Shown: piece by piece, positions 57,015 through 64,000 of the stretch | Position numbering within the stretch: the stretch's first letter is position 1 | Layout: each line of letters starts with the position of its first letter | Translations under genes and position numbers: made by a program | Notes under the pieces: model-generated | The model's database searches: none | What the model was told of the DNA's origin: nothing | What the model saw: only the letters and a program-made list of their open reading frames with translations | Assembly (NCBI RefSeq): GCF_000527155.1 | Contig: NZ_AZUQ01000001.1 | Location: forward strand, 1,482,554 to 1,546,553 | Direction: 5' to 3' | Length of the DNA: 64,000 nucleotides | From: Haloglycomyces albus DSM 45210 | Lineage (GTDB): Bacteria; Actinomycetota; Actinomycetes; Mycobacteriales; Micromonosporaceae

Positions 57015-57982
57015 TACGCGTCCACCTCCACGGCCTCGTCCGGCAAATCACCTTCGGAATCACGGGCATAACTGTCTTTCAACTGTGAATACACCACATA
57101 CCGCTCATAGTTGTCCCATAGCGGGTGGCAGGTGAACAGCGTCAGCCAATAGTCGTCGTCCCCCGGAGTCGCGCCCGGCTGACGGGGAACCGGAGCGGTG
57201 ACGTCGACCTGGGTCTCGTCCACGATCTCATGACGCTGTACTTCGTAGATGTAAAAGGTGTCCTTGGTTTCGATGACGACATTGTCGCCCGGCTCCAGAT
57301 CGCGAATTTTCTGAAAAATAGCGGGATTATTGTGACCGGCGAGAGTGAAGTTGCCCTGTTCACCCGGATACGCGCCATCCAAATAACGTCCCGGAGCGTA
57401 GGCGATATCGGACATCTCTGTGCCCTCCACCAATGTCCACGACTGTTCACGGATCTTCGGAGCCCACATGCGCGCAAACGCGTCACCCAGTTCGGGAACC
57501 GGGTTCCCCTCCTCATCGGTCTGTTCCGTTTCGGCCCAGATATCGTCGAGGGTCTGCGACAGCTCATCCTGTTCCGCGTTGATCTCCGCGCTGACCCCCC
57601 AAATCTCATAGGCGGTAAACAACATGACGATCGCACCGAAGGTCAACAACAGCTCACCGGCGACCCGAACCGTATTGCGCACCCCGTTACCCGCACCCGC
57701 GCTACGATGCCGCTTCACGTTCAACGAATCACCGCCGGAGTCCGGCCCCTGATCGCCGTCGTCGATTTGCGGTAGCAAGGTGGTCTCATCGGGGCCCGGA
57801 ATCAGTCCCGCCGGCTCCCCCTTCTGAGTCGACGCCGAATCGCCGGTCCCGGCCGTGCCGCCCTGAGCAGCGGGAAGGATGACCGTGTCGTCGTCGGCGG
57901 GACCAGAGCTCGCCGCAGGCCCGGACCGAGGATGAGGGCTCGGTTTACGTCCTCGCGGGGACTCACTTCCAAATCCAACCAT
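57014..57982 (-). CDS. Class E sortase
   Basis: 322 residues. Disordered N-terminal about 110 residues rich in Pro/Gly/Ser with acidic spots, one membrane segment at about 110-130 (LLLTFGAIVMLFTAY), then the sortase fold: HNNPAIF holds the catalytic His at about 216, and LFTCHPLWDNYERYVVYSQ the Cys at about 286 and Arg at about 295. Class E sortases attach proteins with LAXTG-type signals to the wall. Start ATG 57982. First gene of the sortase-small protein-pabA run. Confidence 0.92.
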   Translation of the reverse strand: MVGFGSESPRGRKPSPHPRSGPAASSGPADDDTVILPAAQGGTAGTGDSASTQKGEPAGLIPGPDETTLLPQIDDGDQGPDSGGDSLNVKRHRSAGAGNGVRNTVRVAGELLLTFGAIVMLFTAYEIWGVSAEINAEQDELSQTLDDIWAETEQTDEEGNPVPELGDAFARMWAPKIREQSWTLVEGTEMSDIAYAPGRYLDGAYPGEQGNFTLAGHNNPAIFQKIRDLEPGDNVVIETKDTFYIYEVQRHEIVDETQVDVTAPVPRQPGATPGDDDYWLTLFTCHPLWDNYERYVVYSQLKDSYARDSEGDLPDEAVEVDA

Positions 57983-58325
57983 GCGTATTACCTGCGCCTC
58001 GCTGTCATCTATCGGGGGTCACGGAGCCGTATCGCCGACCAACGCATCCATCGTCGTCCACTATAAGAGGTAGTGCGGAAAACATCGCCTCCACAGGGAG
58101 CGAAGAATGTCGTCGTGGAAAGCGGCCTCCACACCATGTAGTCAATATACGTTCTATCTGTAGGGTCTAACGATCGGCTGAACGGAGGGTTTTGCAAAAG
58201 ACCTCGTCTTCTACTTCCGCTTATACACGAGTGTCGAAAATTCGCACGCAGGTCGGGTGCGGGGGTGGCTAAGCTGACCAAAGCAGGTAATCTGGTGGCG
58301 TCAGACCACGGAAAGAGAGTTCGCG
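57983..58325. other. Divergent promoter region of sortase and crgA
   Basis: 343 bp without a credible gene; should contain the promoters of the sortase operon and of crgA. Confidence 0.45.
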
Positions 58326-58586
58326 ATGCCTAAGTCACGTGTCCGCAAGAAGAAGGTGTACCACTCCAAGAGTGGCTCCAGCTCATCGACCGGAGACCAG
58401 TACGAGCCCAGTCCAGCCTGGGTTCCGGCTACGGCTGTCGGTCTGATCGTCTTCGGTATCGCATGGTTGACGATCTTCTACCTGTCCGGGCAGGAATATC
58501 CGGTTCTCGCATGGGGAAACTGGAACCTCGCCGTCGGATTCGTCTCGATGGTGCTGAGCCTCCTGGTGCTGTCGCGCTGGAAATAA
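58326..58586 (+). CDS. crgA: Cell division protein CrgA
   Basis: 86 residues with a basic N-terminus (MPKSRVRKKKVYH) and two membrane segments at about 32-54 and 65-84. The order and the closing VLSRWK match CrgA, which interacts with FtsZ and PBPs and helps place septa in actinobacteria. Start ATG preceded by AAAGAGAG. A hairpin follows the stop. Confidence 0.93.
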   Translation: MPKSRVRKKKVYHSKSGSSSSTGDQYEPSPAWVPATAVGLIVFGIAWLTIFYLSGQEYPVLAWGNWNLAVGFVSMVLSLLVLSRWK

Positions 58587-58595
58587 CGACAACGG

Positions 58596-58619
58596 GGCCT
58601 GTCCATGCCCGGACAGGCC
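58596..58619. terminator. Hairpin between crgA and the thiolase gene
   Basis: Nine-bp stem GGCCTGTCC with its complement, six-base loop, between convergent genes. Only three T bases appear a few bases downstream, so it is a likely but weak terminator. Confidence 0.6.
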
Positions 58620-58627
58620 ACCGCAAT

Positions 58628-59791
58628 TTAATTCAACAGCTCATAGACGGTAGCGTTGGCCATTCCGCCGCCTTCGCACATCACCTGCATCCCGTAGCGT
58701 TGCCCGGAATCCTGCATGTAATGCAAAAGCGACGTCGACAGGCGCGCCCCCGTCGCACCCAGCGGATGCCCCAGAGCGATCGCACCGCCGCGCGGATTCA
58801 AACGCTCGTCGTCGGCGGCCAGCCCGGTCGCTTGCGCCCACGCCATCGGGACCGACGCGAACGCCTCGTTCACCTCGAAAACCCCGATCTCGTCCGGACT
58901 CATCCCGGTACGCCCCAGAATCTTCTCCGTCGCGGGAATGACCCCGTCCAACATCATGACCGGATCAGAACCCACCGCCGCATGATCGACCACGCGGGCC
59001 ATCGGCTTGCGCCGCAAAGTACTCGACTTCTCGGCGCTCATCACCACCACGGCGGCGGCCCCGTCGGAAATCTGCGAGGCCAGACCGGCCGTAATCGACC
59101 CGTCCTCCGAAAAGGCAGGTTTCAGGCCCGCCAACTTCTCCAACGAGGTGTCTCGAATCCCCTCGTCAACCTCGTACTCGTCGAAGGGAACGATCTCGCG
59201 ATCGAAATCGCCCGCATCGCGCGCGCTCGCGGCCTTCTGGTGGCTGGCGAGGGCGAATCGTTCCATCGCAGCGCGGTCGATGCCCCATTTCGCGGCGATC
59301 TTCTCCGCCGCGACACCCTGATTGAACGGCAGCGTGCGGGTGGTGTCGAGTTGTTCGGCGTAGCGGGCCCGTACGGCCTCACCGTAGGGTTTTCCGTCGG
59401 CGGACGACGAGCCCATCGGGACGCGGGACATGGATTCGACTCCACCGGCCACGACGACGTCGGCCTGTCCGCTGGCGACGAGGGCGGTGGCGAAGGCGAT
59501 CGCCTGTTGCCCCGAACCGCATTGCCGGTCGACCGTCGTGCCGGGGACCGTTTCAGGCCAACCCGCGGCGAGAACGATGTTGCGGGCGATGTTCCAGGAC
59601 TGTTCGTCGACCTGGGAGACGCAACCGACGATGACGTCGTCGACTTGGTCGGGCAGCAGGCCGGAACGGTTCAAAGCGGTCTGGAACACCGGGGCGGCGA
59701 CGTCGACGGGGTGAATTTCGGAGAGCGCGCCGCCCGGTTTGCCCACGGCAACGGGGGACCGGGCGGCGGAACCAATAACTACTTCGCGCAT
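58628..59791 (-). CDS. Acetyl-CoA acetyltransferase (thiolase)
   Basis: 387 residues. Active-site Cys in RQCGSGQQA at about 87-95, GGxESMS at about 115, His and Cys in the C-terminal GGAIALGHPLGATGARL and CEGGGMANA. The family condenses or cleaves acyl-CoA and acetyl-CoA, in fatty acid breakdown or ketone body type pathways. Start ATG 59791; the frame is open further but overlaps the PEBP gene. It lies five bases after that gene, so co-transcription is likely. Confidence 0.93.
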   Translation of the reverse strand: MREVVIGSAARSPVAVGKPGGALSEIHPVDVAAPVFQTALNRSGLLPDQVDDVIVGCVSQVDEQSWNIARNIVLAAGWPETVPGTTVDRQCGSGQQAIAFATALVASGQADVVVAGGVESMSRVPMGSSSADGKPYGEAVRARYAEQLDTTRTLPFNQGVAAEKIAAKWGIDRAAMERFALASHQKAASARDAGDFDREIVPFDEYEVDEGIRDTSLEKLAGLKPAFSEDGSITAGLASQISDGAAAVVVMSAEKSSTLRRKPMARVVDHAAVGSDPVMMLDGVIPATEKILGRTGMSPDEIGVFEVNEAFASVPMAWAQATGLAADDERLNPRGGAIALGHPLGATGARLSTSLLHYMQDSGQRYGMQVMCEGGGMANATVYELLN

Positions 59792-59795
59792 GTGA

Positions 59796-60320
59796 TTACT
59801 CGGTTTCGATCCGGTAGACGGGGGTAAGGAAGCCACGCGCCAAGACGTTGAAGATGATATTGAACGAACCGACCGCGCAGGAAGCGCCGGGGTCGATGTC
59901 GACCTTCTGTTTCAGGGCGTGGACGGCGAAAATGTAGCGGTGCGGGATGTCTCCGGGGGGTGGCGCGGCACCGGCGAAGCCGGTCGAACCGGAGTCGTTG
60001 CGCAGTTGGACGACGCCGTCGGGCATATTGTCGGCCGCGCCGGTGTCAAGGCTGGTGACCGAGGCGTCGAGGTTGTGAGCCAGCCAGTGCCACCAGCCGC
60101 TGCCGGTTGGCGCGTCGGGGTCGAAGCAGGTGATGGCGAAGGCGGCGGTGTCGGAGGGGAAACCCGACCACGACAATTGCGGAGACACGTCGCCACCGGT
60201 GGCGGTGTGCTTGTCGGCGAGGGTCTCGCCGTCGGAGATGTCGGTCGAGGTCACCTCAAAGCTGGGCACTTGAGGTAGGTAGTCATACGGCCACGGTGCT
60301 TGTGGGCGTTCCAATGACAT
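59796..60320 (-). CDS. PEBP (YbhB/YbcL) family protein
   Basis: 174 residues. The family signature SPQLSWSGFPSDTAAFAITCFDPDAPTGSGWWHWL gives positions about 48-83, including the DPDAP and WWHWL parts, and GAAPPPGDIPHRYIFAVHAL follows at about 128. Length is normal. PEBP proteins bind phospholipid or anionic ligands; bacterial roles are unclear. Start ATG 60320 with GGAGG; a longer frame begins at 60350. Precedes the thiolase gene by five bases. Confidence 0.9.
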   Translation of the reverse strand: MSLERPQAPWPYDYLPQVPSFEVTSTDISDGETLADKHTATGGDVSPQLSWSGFPSDTAAFAITCFDPDAPTGSGWWHWLAHNLDASVTSLDTGAADNMPDGVVQLRNDSGSTGFAGAAPPPGDIPHRYIFAVHALKQKVDIDPGASCAVGSFNIIFNVLARGFLTPVYRIETE

Positions 60321-60409
60321 GTGTTCGTCCTCCAAAGCAAACGAGATCAATGCACTTACAGCCTACCGTCTTGATGCGGCGGCGATGTCCTTCCCGATAG
60401 GCTAAAAGG

Positions 60410-60775
60410 GTGTCAGATGATGTAATAACGCTGAAAGGGCTGCGGGCTTTCGGCTACCACGGAGTGTTCGATCAGGAGCGACGTGAGGGACAGGAGTTCG
60501 TGGTCGATGTGGAGTTGGAGACGTCGCTACGGCAGGCGGCTCAAACCGACGACGTGTACGACACCATCCACTATGGCATTCTGGCGGACCGGGTCGCCGC
60601 GATCGTATCGGGCACGCCGGTCAATCTCATTGAGACCCTGGCCGAACGGATCGCCGACATGTGCCTGGTTGAAAGCAATGCGACCCGAGTGGCCGTGACG
60701 GTGCACAAACCGCACGCACCCATCGAACACGCCTTCACCGACGTATCGGTGCGAATAGAACGGACCCGCCGATGA
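60410..60775 (+). CDS. folB: Dihydroneopterin aldolase
   Basis: 121 residues. Converts dihydroneopterin to 6-hydroxymethyl-dihydropterin and glycolaldehyde in folate synthesis. Seen: GYHGVFDQERREGQEF at about 12, TIHYGILAD at about 50, LIETLAERIAD at about 68, and the KPHAPI motif at about 99. Start GTG 60410. It overlaps folK by 4 bp (ATGA), so they are co-translated. Confidence 0.95.
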   Translation: MSDDVITLKGLRAFGYHGVFDQERREGQEFVVDVELETSLRQAAQTDDVYDTIHYGILADRVAAIVSGTPVNLIETLAERIADMCLVESNATRVAVTVHKPHAPIEHAFTDVSVRIERTRR

Positions 60776-61290
60776 TCACCGTAATACTCAGCCTGGGAGC
60801 CAACCTCGGCGAACGAGAAGAGACCATCCGACACGCGGTAGCGCAACTCCAGCCGGTAGCGGTATCGGCCCTGTACTACACGCCCCCATGGGGAGACACC
60901 GAACAGCCCGATTACGTCAACGCCACCGCCGTCGTGCGACGCGACGGATGGGGGACGGCCGAATGGTTCGCGCACACCCGCGAACTGGAACAACAGGCCG
61001 GCCGCGTCCGCGACCCGCAACGTCGGTACGGGCCGCGCAGCCTGGACATCGACCTCATCGCCGCCTGGGACGGCGAAACGGCGATATTCAGCGACGACCC
61101 CGAACTGACTCTGCCGCACCCCCGTGCCCAGCAACGCGCGTTCGTGCTGCAGCCGTGGCTGGAGATCCAACCGGACGCCGAACTGCCCGGACACGGCCCA
61201 CTCACCGAACTACTACAGCGACCCGAGCTCGACTCCGATCGAGCCGCCATCCGACGAGGCCCAGAGGTAGGACCGCACCACCATGACTGA
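60772..61290 (+). CDS. folK: 6-hydroxymethyl-7,8-dihydropterin pyrophosphokinase
   Basis: 172 residues. Next step after FolB: adds pyrophosphate to hydroxymethyl-dihydropterin. Seen: SLGANLGEREETI at about 5-18, YYTPPWGDTEQPDYVNA at about 38, RYGPRSLDIDLI at about 84 (the pterin/ATP site), and LPHPRAQQRAFVLQPW at about 112. Overlaps folB and the DUF3180 gene at its ends. Confidence 0.95.
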   Translation: MITVILSLGANLGEREETIRHAVAQLQPVAVSALYYTPPWGDTEQPDYVNATAVVRRDGWGTAEWFAHTRELEQQAGRVRDPQRRYGPRSLDIDLIAAWDGETAIFSDDPELTLPHPRAQQRAFVLQPWLEIQPDAELPGHGPLTELLQRPELDSDRAAIRRGPEVGPHHHD

Positions 61291-61792
61291 CCAAGAGCCC
61301 ACACCTTCGCTGAAACCCACCACGGCCGGAAGCATCGCCGTCGCCGCACTACTCGGCCTGTCCATCGCCTATGTAGTGGCCTCGTGGTGGTACCAAAACC
61401 TCCCCACCCTGGAGTGGTACAACGCGGTCGCACTACTGGTACTGGCTCTGATATTGGCCTACCTCGCGTGGCGAACGCGGAAACAACTGCGCACCCCGAC
61501 CTCCGAATACGAGGGCGAACCCTTCCACGCACTCCAGATGGCACGCCTGGCCGTGCTCGGCAAAGCCTGCACCGTAGCCGGGTCCTTCGTCGCCGGAGCC
61601 TACGCCGGATTCAGCCTCTGGCTACTACTGCCGGTATCCCAAGAAACCGCCGGAACACAGCACGACACCCCGAATGCGATTGGGGGCCTAGGTGCCTCAA
61701 TTGTGCTCGTCGCCGCCGCCATATGGCTCGAAAGATCCTGTCGGATTCCCCCGGAAGATACAAATCCAGAGGGCGGTGACGACGAAGGGTAA
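61283..61792 (+). CDS. DUF3180 membrane protein
   Basis: 169 residues with hydrophobic segments at about 16-34, 45-62, 88-115 and 135-152. It lies directly after folK, as in most actinobacteria, and overlaps it by eight bases. Contains LQMARLAVLGKACTVAGSFVAG, typical for the family. Function unknown; the fixed place suggests a folate-linked or membrane role. Confidence 0.92.
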   Translation: MTDQEPTPSLKPTTAGSIAVAALLGLSIAYVVASWWYQNLPTLEWYNAVALLVLALILAYLAWRTRKQLRTPTSEYEGEPFHALQMARLAVLGKACTVAGSFVAGAYAGFSLWLLLPVSQETAGTQHDTPNAIGGLGASIVLVAAAIWLERSCRIPPEDTNPEGGDDEG

Positions 61793-61934
61793 CCAGTTAA
61801 GGTAAGGGCTTATCTTGACTCTGAGAGTACGAATAACCTGCCCCAAGTCAAGACGAAGCCTGTAAGCGGACACAACCGTTTTCGAGGTCGTCAAAGGGTA
61901 AGGCACAACCTATTTGGTGTGGAGAACGGTATAT

Positions 61935-63080
61935 ATGGAAACCGAGCAGAAGAGTCCAACCCGCGACCGCCTGGGAATACACCTCGTTTGGGAAATCGCC
62001 TTGTTCCTATGCGCGGCGGGTCTGCTTTTCGCCCTGACACGCAGCGGGGTAGGGCCGTTCTCCGAAACCGGATGGTCGGGCTTCGCCGCAGCGCTCCTGC
62101 CACTACTACTGGGCACGGCCGGAATGGCGCTGTCCCTACGAGTCAGCACAGTCAACCTGGCCATCGGGCCGATCGCCCTCTTCAGCGGATGGCTATTCGT
62201 AGACGCCTCCGCCTCCGGAACCGTCCTGGCCATCGGAATGGCGTTGGGAGCGGCGTTCTTCCTCGGCCTCACCTCGGCACTGCTGAACGCCTGGCTACGA
62301 ATCCCCGGCTGGGCGACAAGCATTGGCATCGGTGGCAGCCTGATACTCCTCAGCCGCAGCGAACCGGGAGTATTCCACCTCGATGCCTTGGGAAACAACA
62401 TCGTCTATCTCGCTCTGGGCGCGACCGTGGTATTCACCCTCGGACTAGCCACCATCGGGGCGTTCGCGGGAATCCGCGCCCGACTGGAAGCCAACCGAGA
62501 AACCCCGGACGGACAATGGCGACCGCACCCATGGCTGCTGGGAAGCGGCATCATCGCCTCCTTCCTACTGGCCGGAGCGGCGGGAGTCGTATTCTCCTGG
62601 AGCGGCAGTAACGCCGAGACGGCGACGTTGATCAACCCATGGGAACTGAGCCTGATGGCGCTGGGAGCCGCCCTTCTCGGCGGCACGTCCGTCTACGGAC
62701 GGCGCGGTGGCTTCGCGGGAACCTTCCTCGGTGCCGTAGTGGTGCTGTCGTCCATGTGGTTCCTGGAAGACCGCGGTTGGTTCAACCCGCTGTGGATTCC
62801 GGTCGGAGCCATCGTGTTCGGATTCGTCCTCACCCGCGTCGTGGAAGTCTGGAACAGCGCTGAGGACAGCGACGACGAAGTCGCCGAACGAGCCGGAGAC
62901 ATCGACGACCTGAAGGCGGACGCGACGACGATCCTGCCCGGCGGCAACTCCGGTGAGGAAACGAAGCCCACTTCCATGCCCACCTCGGCGGACCCGGTAC
63001 AGGACAACGACTTCGCGGCCATGGCCAACGGCACCGGAGTGTTCGACCAGATGCCGGGAGAGGAAACGAACCGCCGGTAA
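61935..63080 (+). CDS. Integral membrane protein, ABC-permease (RbsC-like) fold
   Basis: 381 residues. About nine to ten hydrophobic segments to residue 305. LGGTSVYGRRGGFAGTFLGAVVV near 255-278 matches the signature of ribose/branched-chain permeases of the BPD_transp_2 family. The C-terminal about 75 residues are acidic, disordered and cytoplasmic, an unusual extension. No ATPase or binding protein gene lies near, so it may be an orphan permease. Start ATG 61935. A short gap of 140 bp separates it from DUF3180. Confidence 0.75.
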   Translation: METEQKSPTRDRLGIHLVWEIALFLCAAGLLFALTRSGVGPFSETGWSGFAAALLPLLLGTAGMALSLRVSTVNLAIGPIALFSGWLFVDASASGTVLAIGMALGAAFFLGLTSALLNAWLRIPGWATSIGIGGSLILLSRSEPGVFHLDALGNNIVYLALGATVVFTLGLATIGAFAGIRARLEANRETPDGQWRPHPWLLGSGIIASFLLAGAAGVVFSWSGSNAETATLINPWELSLMALGAALLGGTSVYGRRGGFAGTFLGAVVVLSSMWFLEDRGWFNPLWIPVGAIVFGFVLTRVVEVWNSAEDSDDEVAERAGDIDDLKADATTILPGGNSGEETKPTSMPTSADPVQDNDFAAMANGTGVFDQMPGEETNRR

Positions 63081-63307
63081 TCCACGTAGCTGCGGTGGCT
63101 GGTCCGGCGCTCGCGGTCTGCTCCGGTGAGCAGTACGTGGGGATGCGACTTATGCAGTGTGTATGGCTGCGGGACAAAGTGCGCCGTTTGAGCGGGCAAA
63201 GCGTATGTTCCTGGTGAACGTCATCGTTGTGGGAGCGTGAGTCGCGGCTGGATTATACGTAGAAGCTGAATAGTGTGCCGTGTGGATTTGCAGAAGGGGA
63301 GAGACGG

Positions 63308-63703
63308 GTGAATTCAGAATTTAGGGACCTTTGTAATACCACCGGTTTTAAGATAATGAAGTATGGCATGCGCGTATTTCTTGTAGTCATGCCCGTGACA
63401 ATCATAAGTTTTCTTATTGACATGGGGTATTTTTCGGATTATCCACTGGTGAACCATATAAGAAATTTCCCACCGGCTATAGTGTTCTGCCTATTGGTGG
63501 CAAATCTCGGAGTTATGGGTGTGGGGGCAGGTGAAATAGTCAATCGGCTAAAAATATTGCCTTCCCAGCATATGTCATCGGCTGCCATATGGGACCTTAT
63601 GGATTTTTTCCTTGTTCTATATGAAGCGCTTCGACAAGCTGTGTTTCTTAAACCACGAGCATTATTGGACCGGAACCGAATAGGCTCTGTCGCGCTCGAT
63701 TGA
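63308..63703 (+). CDS. AT-rich small membrane protein, probably acquired
   Basis: 131 residues, unrecognised. Hydrophobic segments at about 18-37 (VFLVVMPVTIISFLIDM) and 45-70. Start GTG 63308 with GGGGAGA upstream. The gene is markedly AT-rich compared with its neighbours, with many ATA, TTA and AAA-type codons, suggesting transfer from another source. No partner gene is visible. Confidence 0.65.
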   Translation: MNSEFRDLCNTTGFKIMKYGMRVFLVVMPVTIISFLIDMGYFSDYPLVNHIRNFPPAIVFCLLVANLGVMGVGAGEIVNRLKILPSQHMSSAAIWDLMDFFLVLYEALRQAVFLKPRALLDRNRIGSVALD

Positions 63704-63735
63704 CATCACTTGATGTGGTTGAAAACGATCGAGCG
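63693..63735. terminator. Stem-loop at the end of the AT-rich gene
   Basis: CGCTCGAT (63693-63700) pairs with ATCGAGCG (63728-63735); inside, ACATCA and TGATGT can pair too. It spans the stop codon. No T-run follows, so it is only a possible terminator. Confidence 0.4.
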
Positions 63736-63800
63736 AACGACTTCCTCAGATAAGTAAGTTCGTGAGTCGCTGCGGTTCTATTTCTTATTGAGTCCGCAAA

Positions 63801-64000
63801 TCAGTTCCATGTGGTGCGGGTGTGCGAAATATGGAATCCTTGGCGGGCGAGATTGGCATGGCTGGGAGACGCGAACGCGGTAGTCGCGATAGCCAAGTCG
63901 CTGTGCTCGGCAGCGTCCGACAGTCGTCGTTCGACAAGTGCTGCCTGGCAACCCCGCTTCCGGTAGGCCGGAATTGTGGCCACTCCGGCAAGGAGACTCG
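63801..64000 (-). CDS. GNAT acetyltransferase, C-terminal part (cut by window end)
   Basis: The last about 66 codons of a gene that continues beyond the window. The text ATIPAYRKRGCQAALVERRL is the acetyl-CoA-binding motif (RxxGxxxxL with Cys in place of the usual Gly/Ile) and ANLARQGFHISHTRTTW a typical closing strand. Stop at 63801. Substrate unknown. Confidence 0.75.
   Translation of the reverse strand, partial: SLLAGVATIPAYRKRGCQAALVERRLSDAAEHSDLAIATTAFASPSHANLARQGFHISHTRTTWN

Overview
The window reads as a chromosomal segment of a high-GC actinobacterium. Supporting genes are a CrgA division protein, a class E sortase next to pabA, a folB-folK-DUF3180 run, tadA preceded by its actinobacterial partner gene, a complete conservon (CvnA-B-C-D type), an actinobacterial Cdc48-like AAA protein, and a single-domain methylmalonyl-CoA mutase. 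GC is moderate for the phylum, judged by eye. A Glycomycetales-type organism is my best guess from general similarity; it is inference, not shown.

Layout. 0-5.5 kb: a very large soluble poly-HAMP hybrid histidine kinase, a coupled response regulator and a STAS protein. 5.5-6.36 kb: a gene-free block with a (TTGG)10 tract, a 22-bp tandem repeat and two long inverted arms whose small hairpins are kept although their bases differ. 6.4-14.9 kb: sulfotransferase, PrsW-type membrane protease, tadA pair, ThrE-type exporter and a membrane Fe-S oxidoreductase. 16-20.7 kb: conservon operon closed by a strong terminator. 20.7-31.2 kb (mostly minus strand): an unknown protein paired with a degenerate phosphohexomutase, a GNAT enzyme, a lipoprotein, a solo TnpB element (IS200/IS605 group), a GH25 lysozyme, an FAD-linked oxidase and a Ser/Thr kinase.

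31.3-38 kb: methylmalonyl-CoA mutase; then a protein that looks like the N-terminal part of an IS110 transposase joined to a long disordered tail of the kind found on CvnA kinases and translationally coupled to a roadblock/LC7 protein; a membrane-anchored beta-helix protein; a small conserved protein; a CBS protein. 38-47.6 kb looks like an accessory island of lower GC: lipoprotein, membrane protein, phosphodiester glycosidase, NUDIX, a tandem GNAT pair of which one copy is a pseudogene, and two decayed transposases. 47.6-51.2 kb: ABC transporter with its two-component system. 51.4-63 kb: ECF sigma factor, Cdc48-like ATPase, pabA-sortase cluster, crgA, thiolase, PEBP, folate genes and an ABC-type permease. 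The end holds an AT-rich small membrane protein and a truncated GNAT gene.

The best candidates for something undescribed are the IS110-like/roadblock module at 33.2-35.4 kb and the paired inverted structured element at 5.6-6.36 kb. No tRNA, rRNA, CRISPR array or replication origin was recognised.
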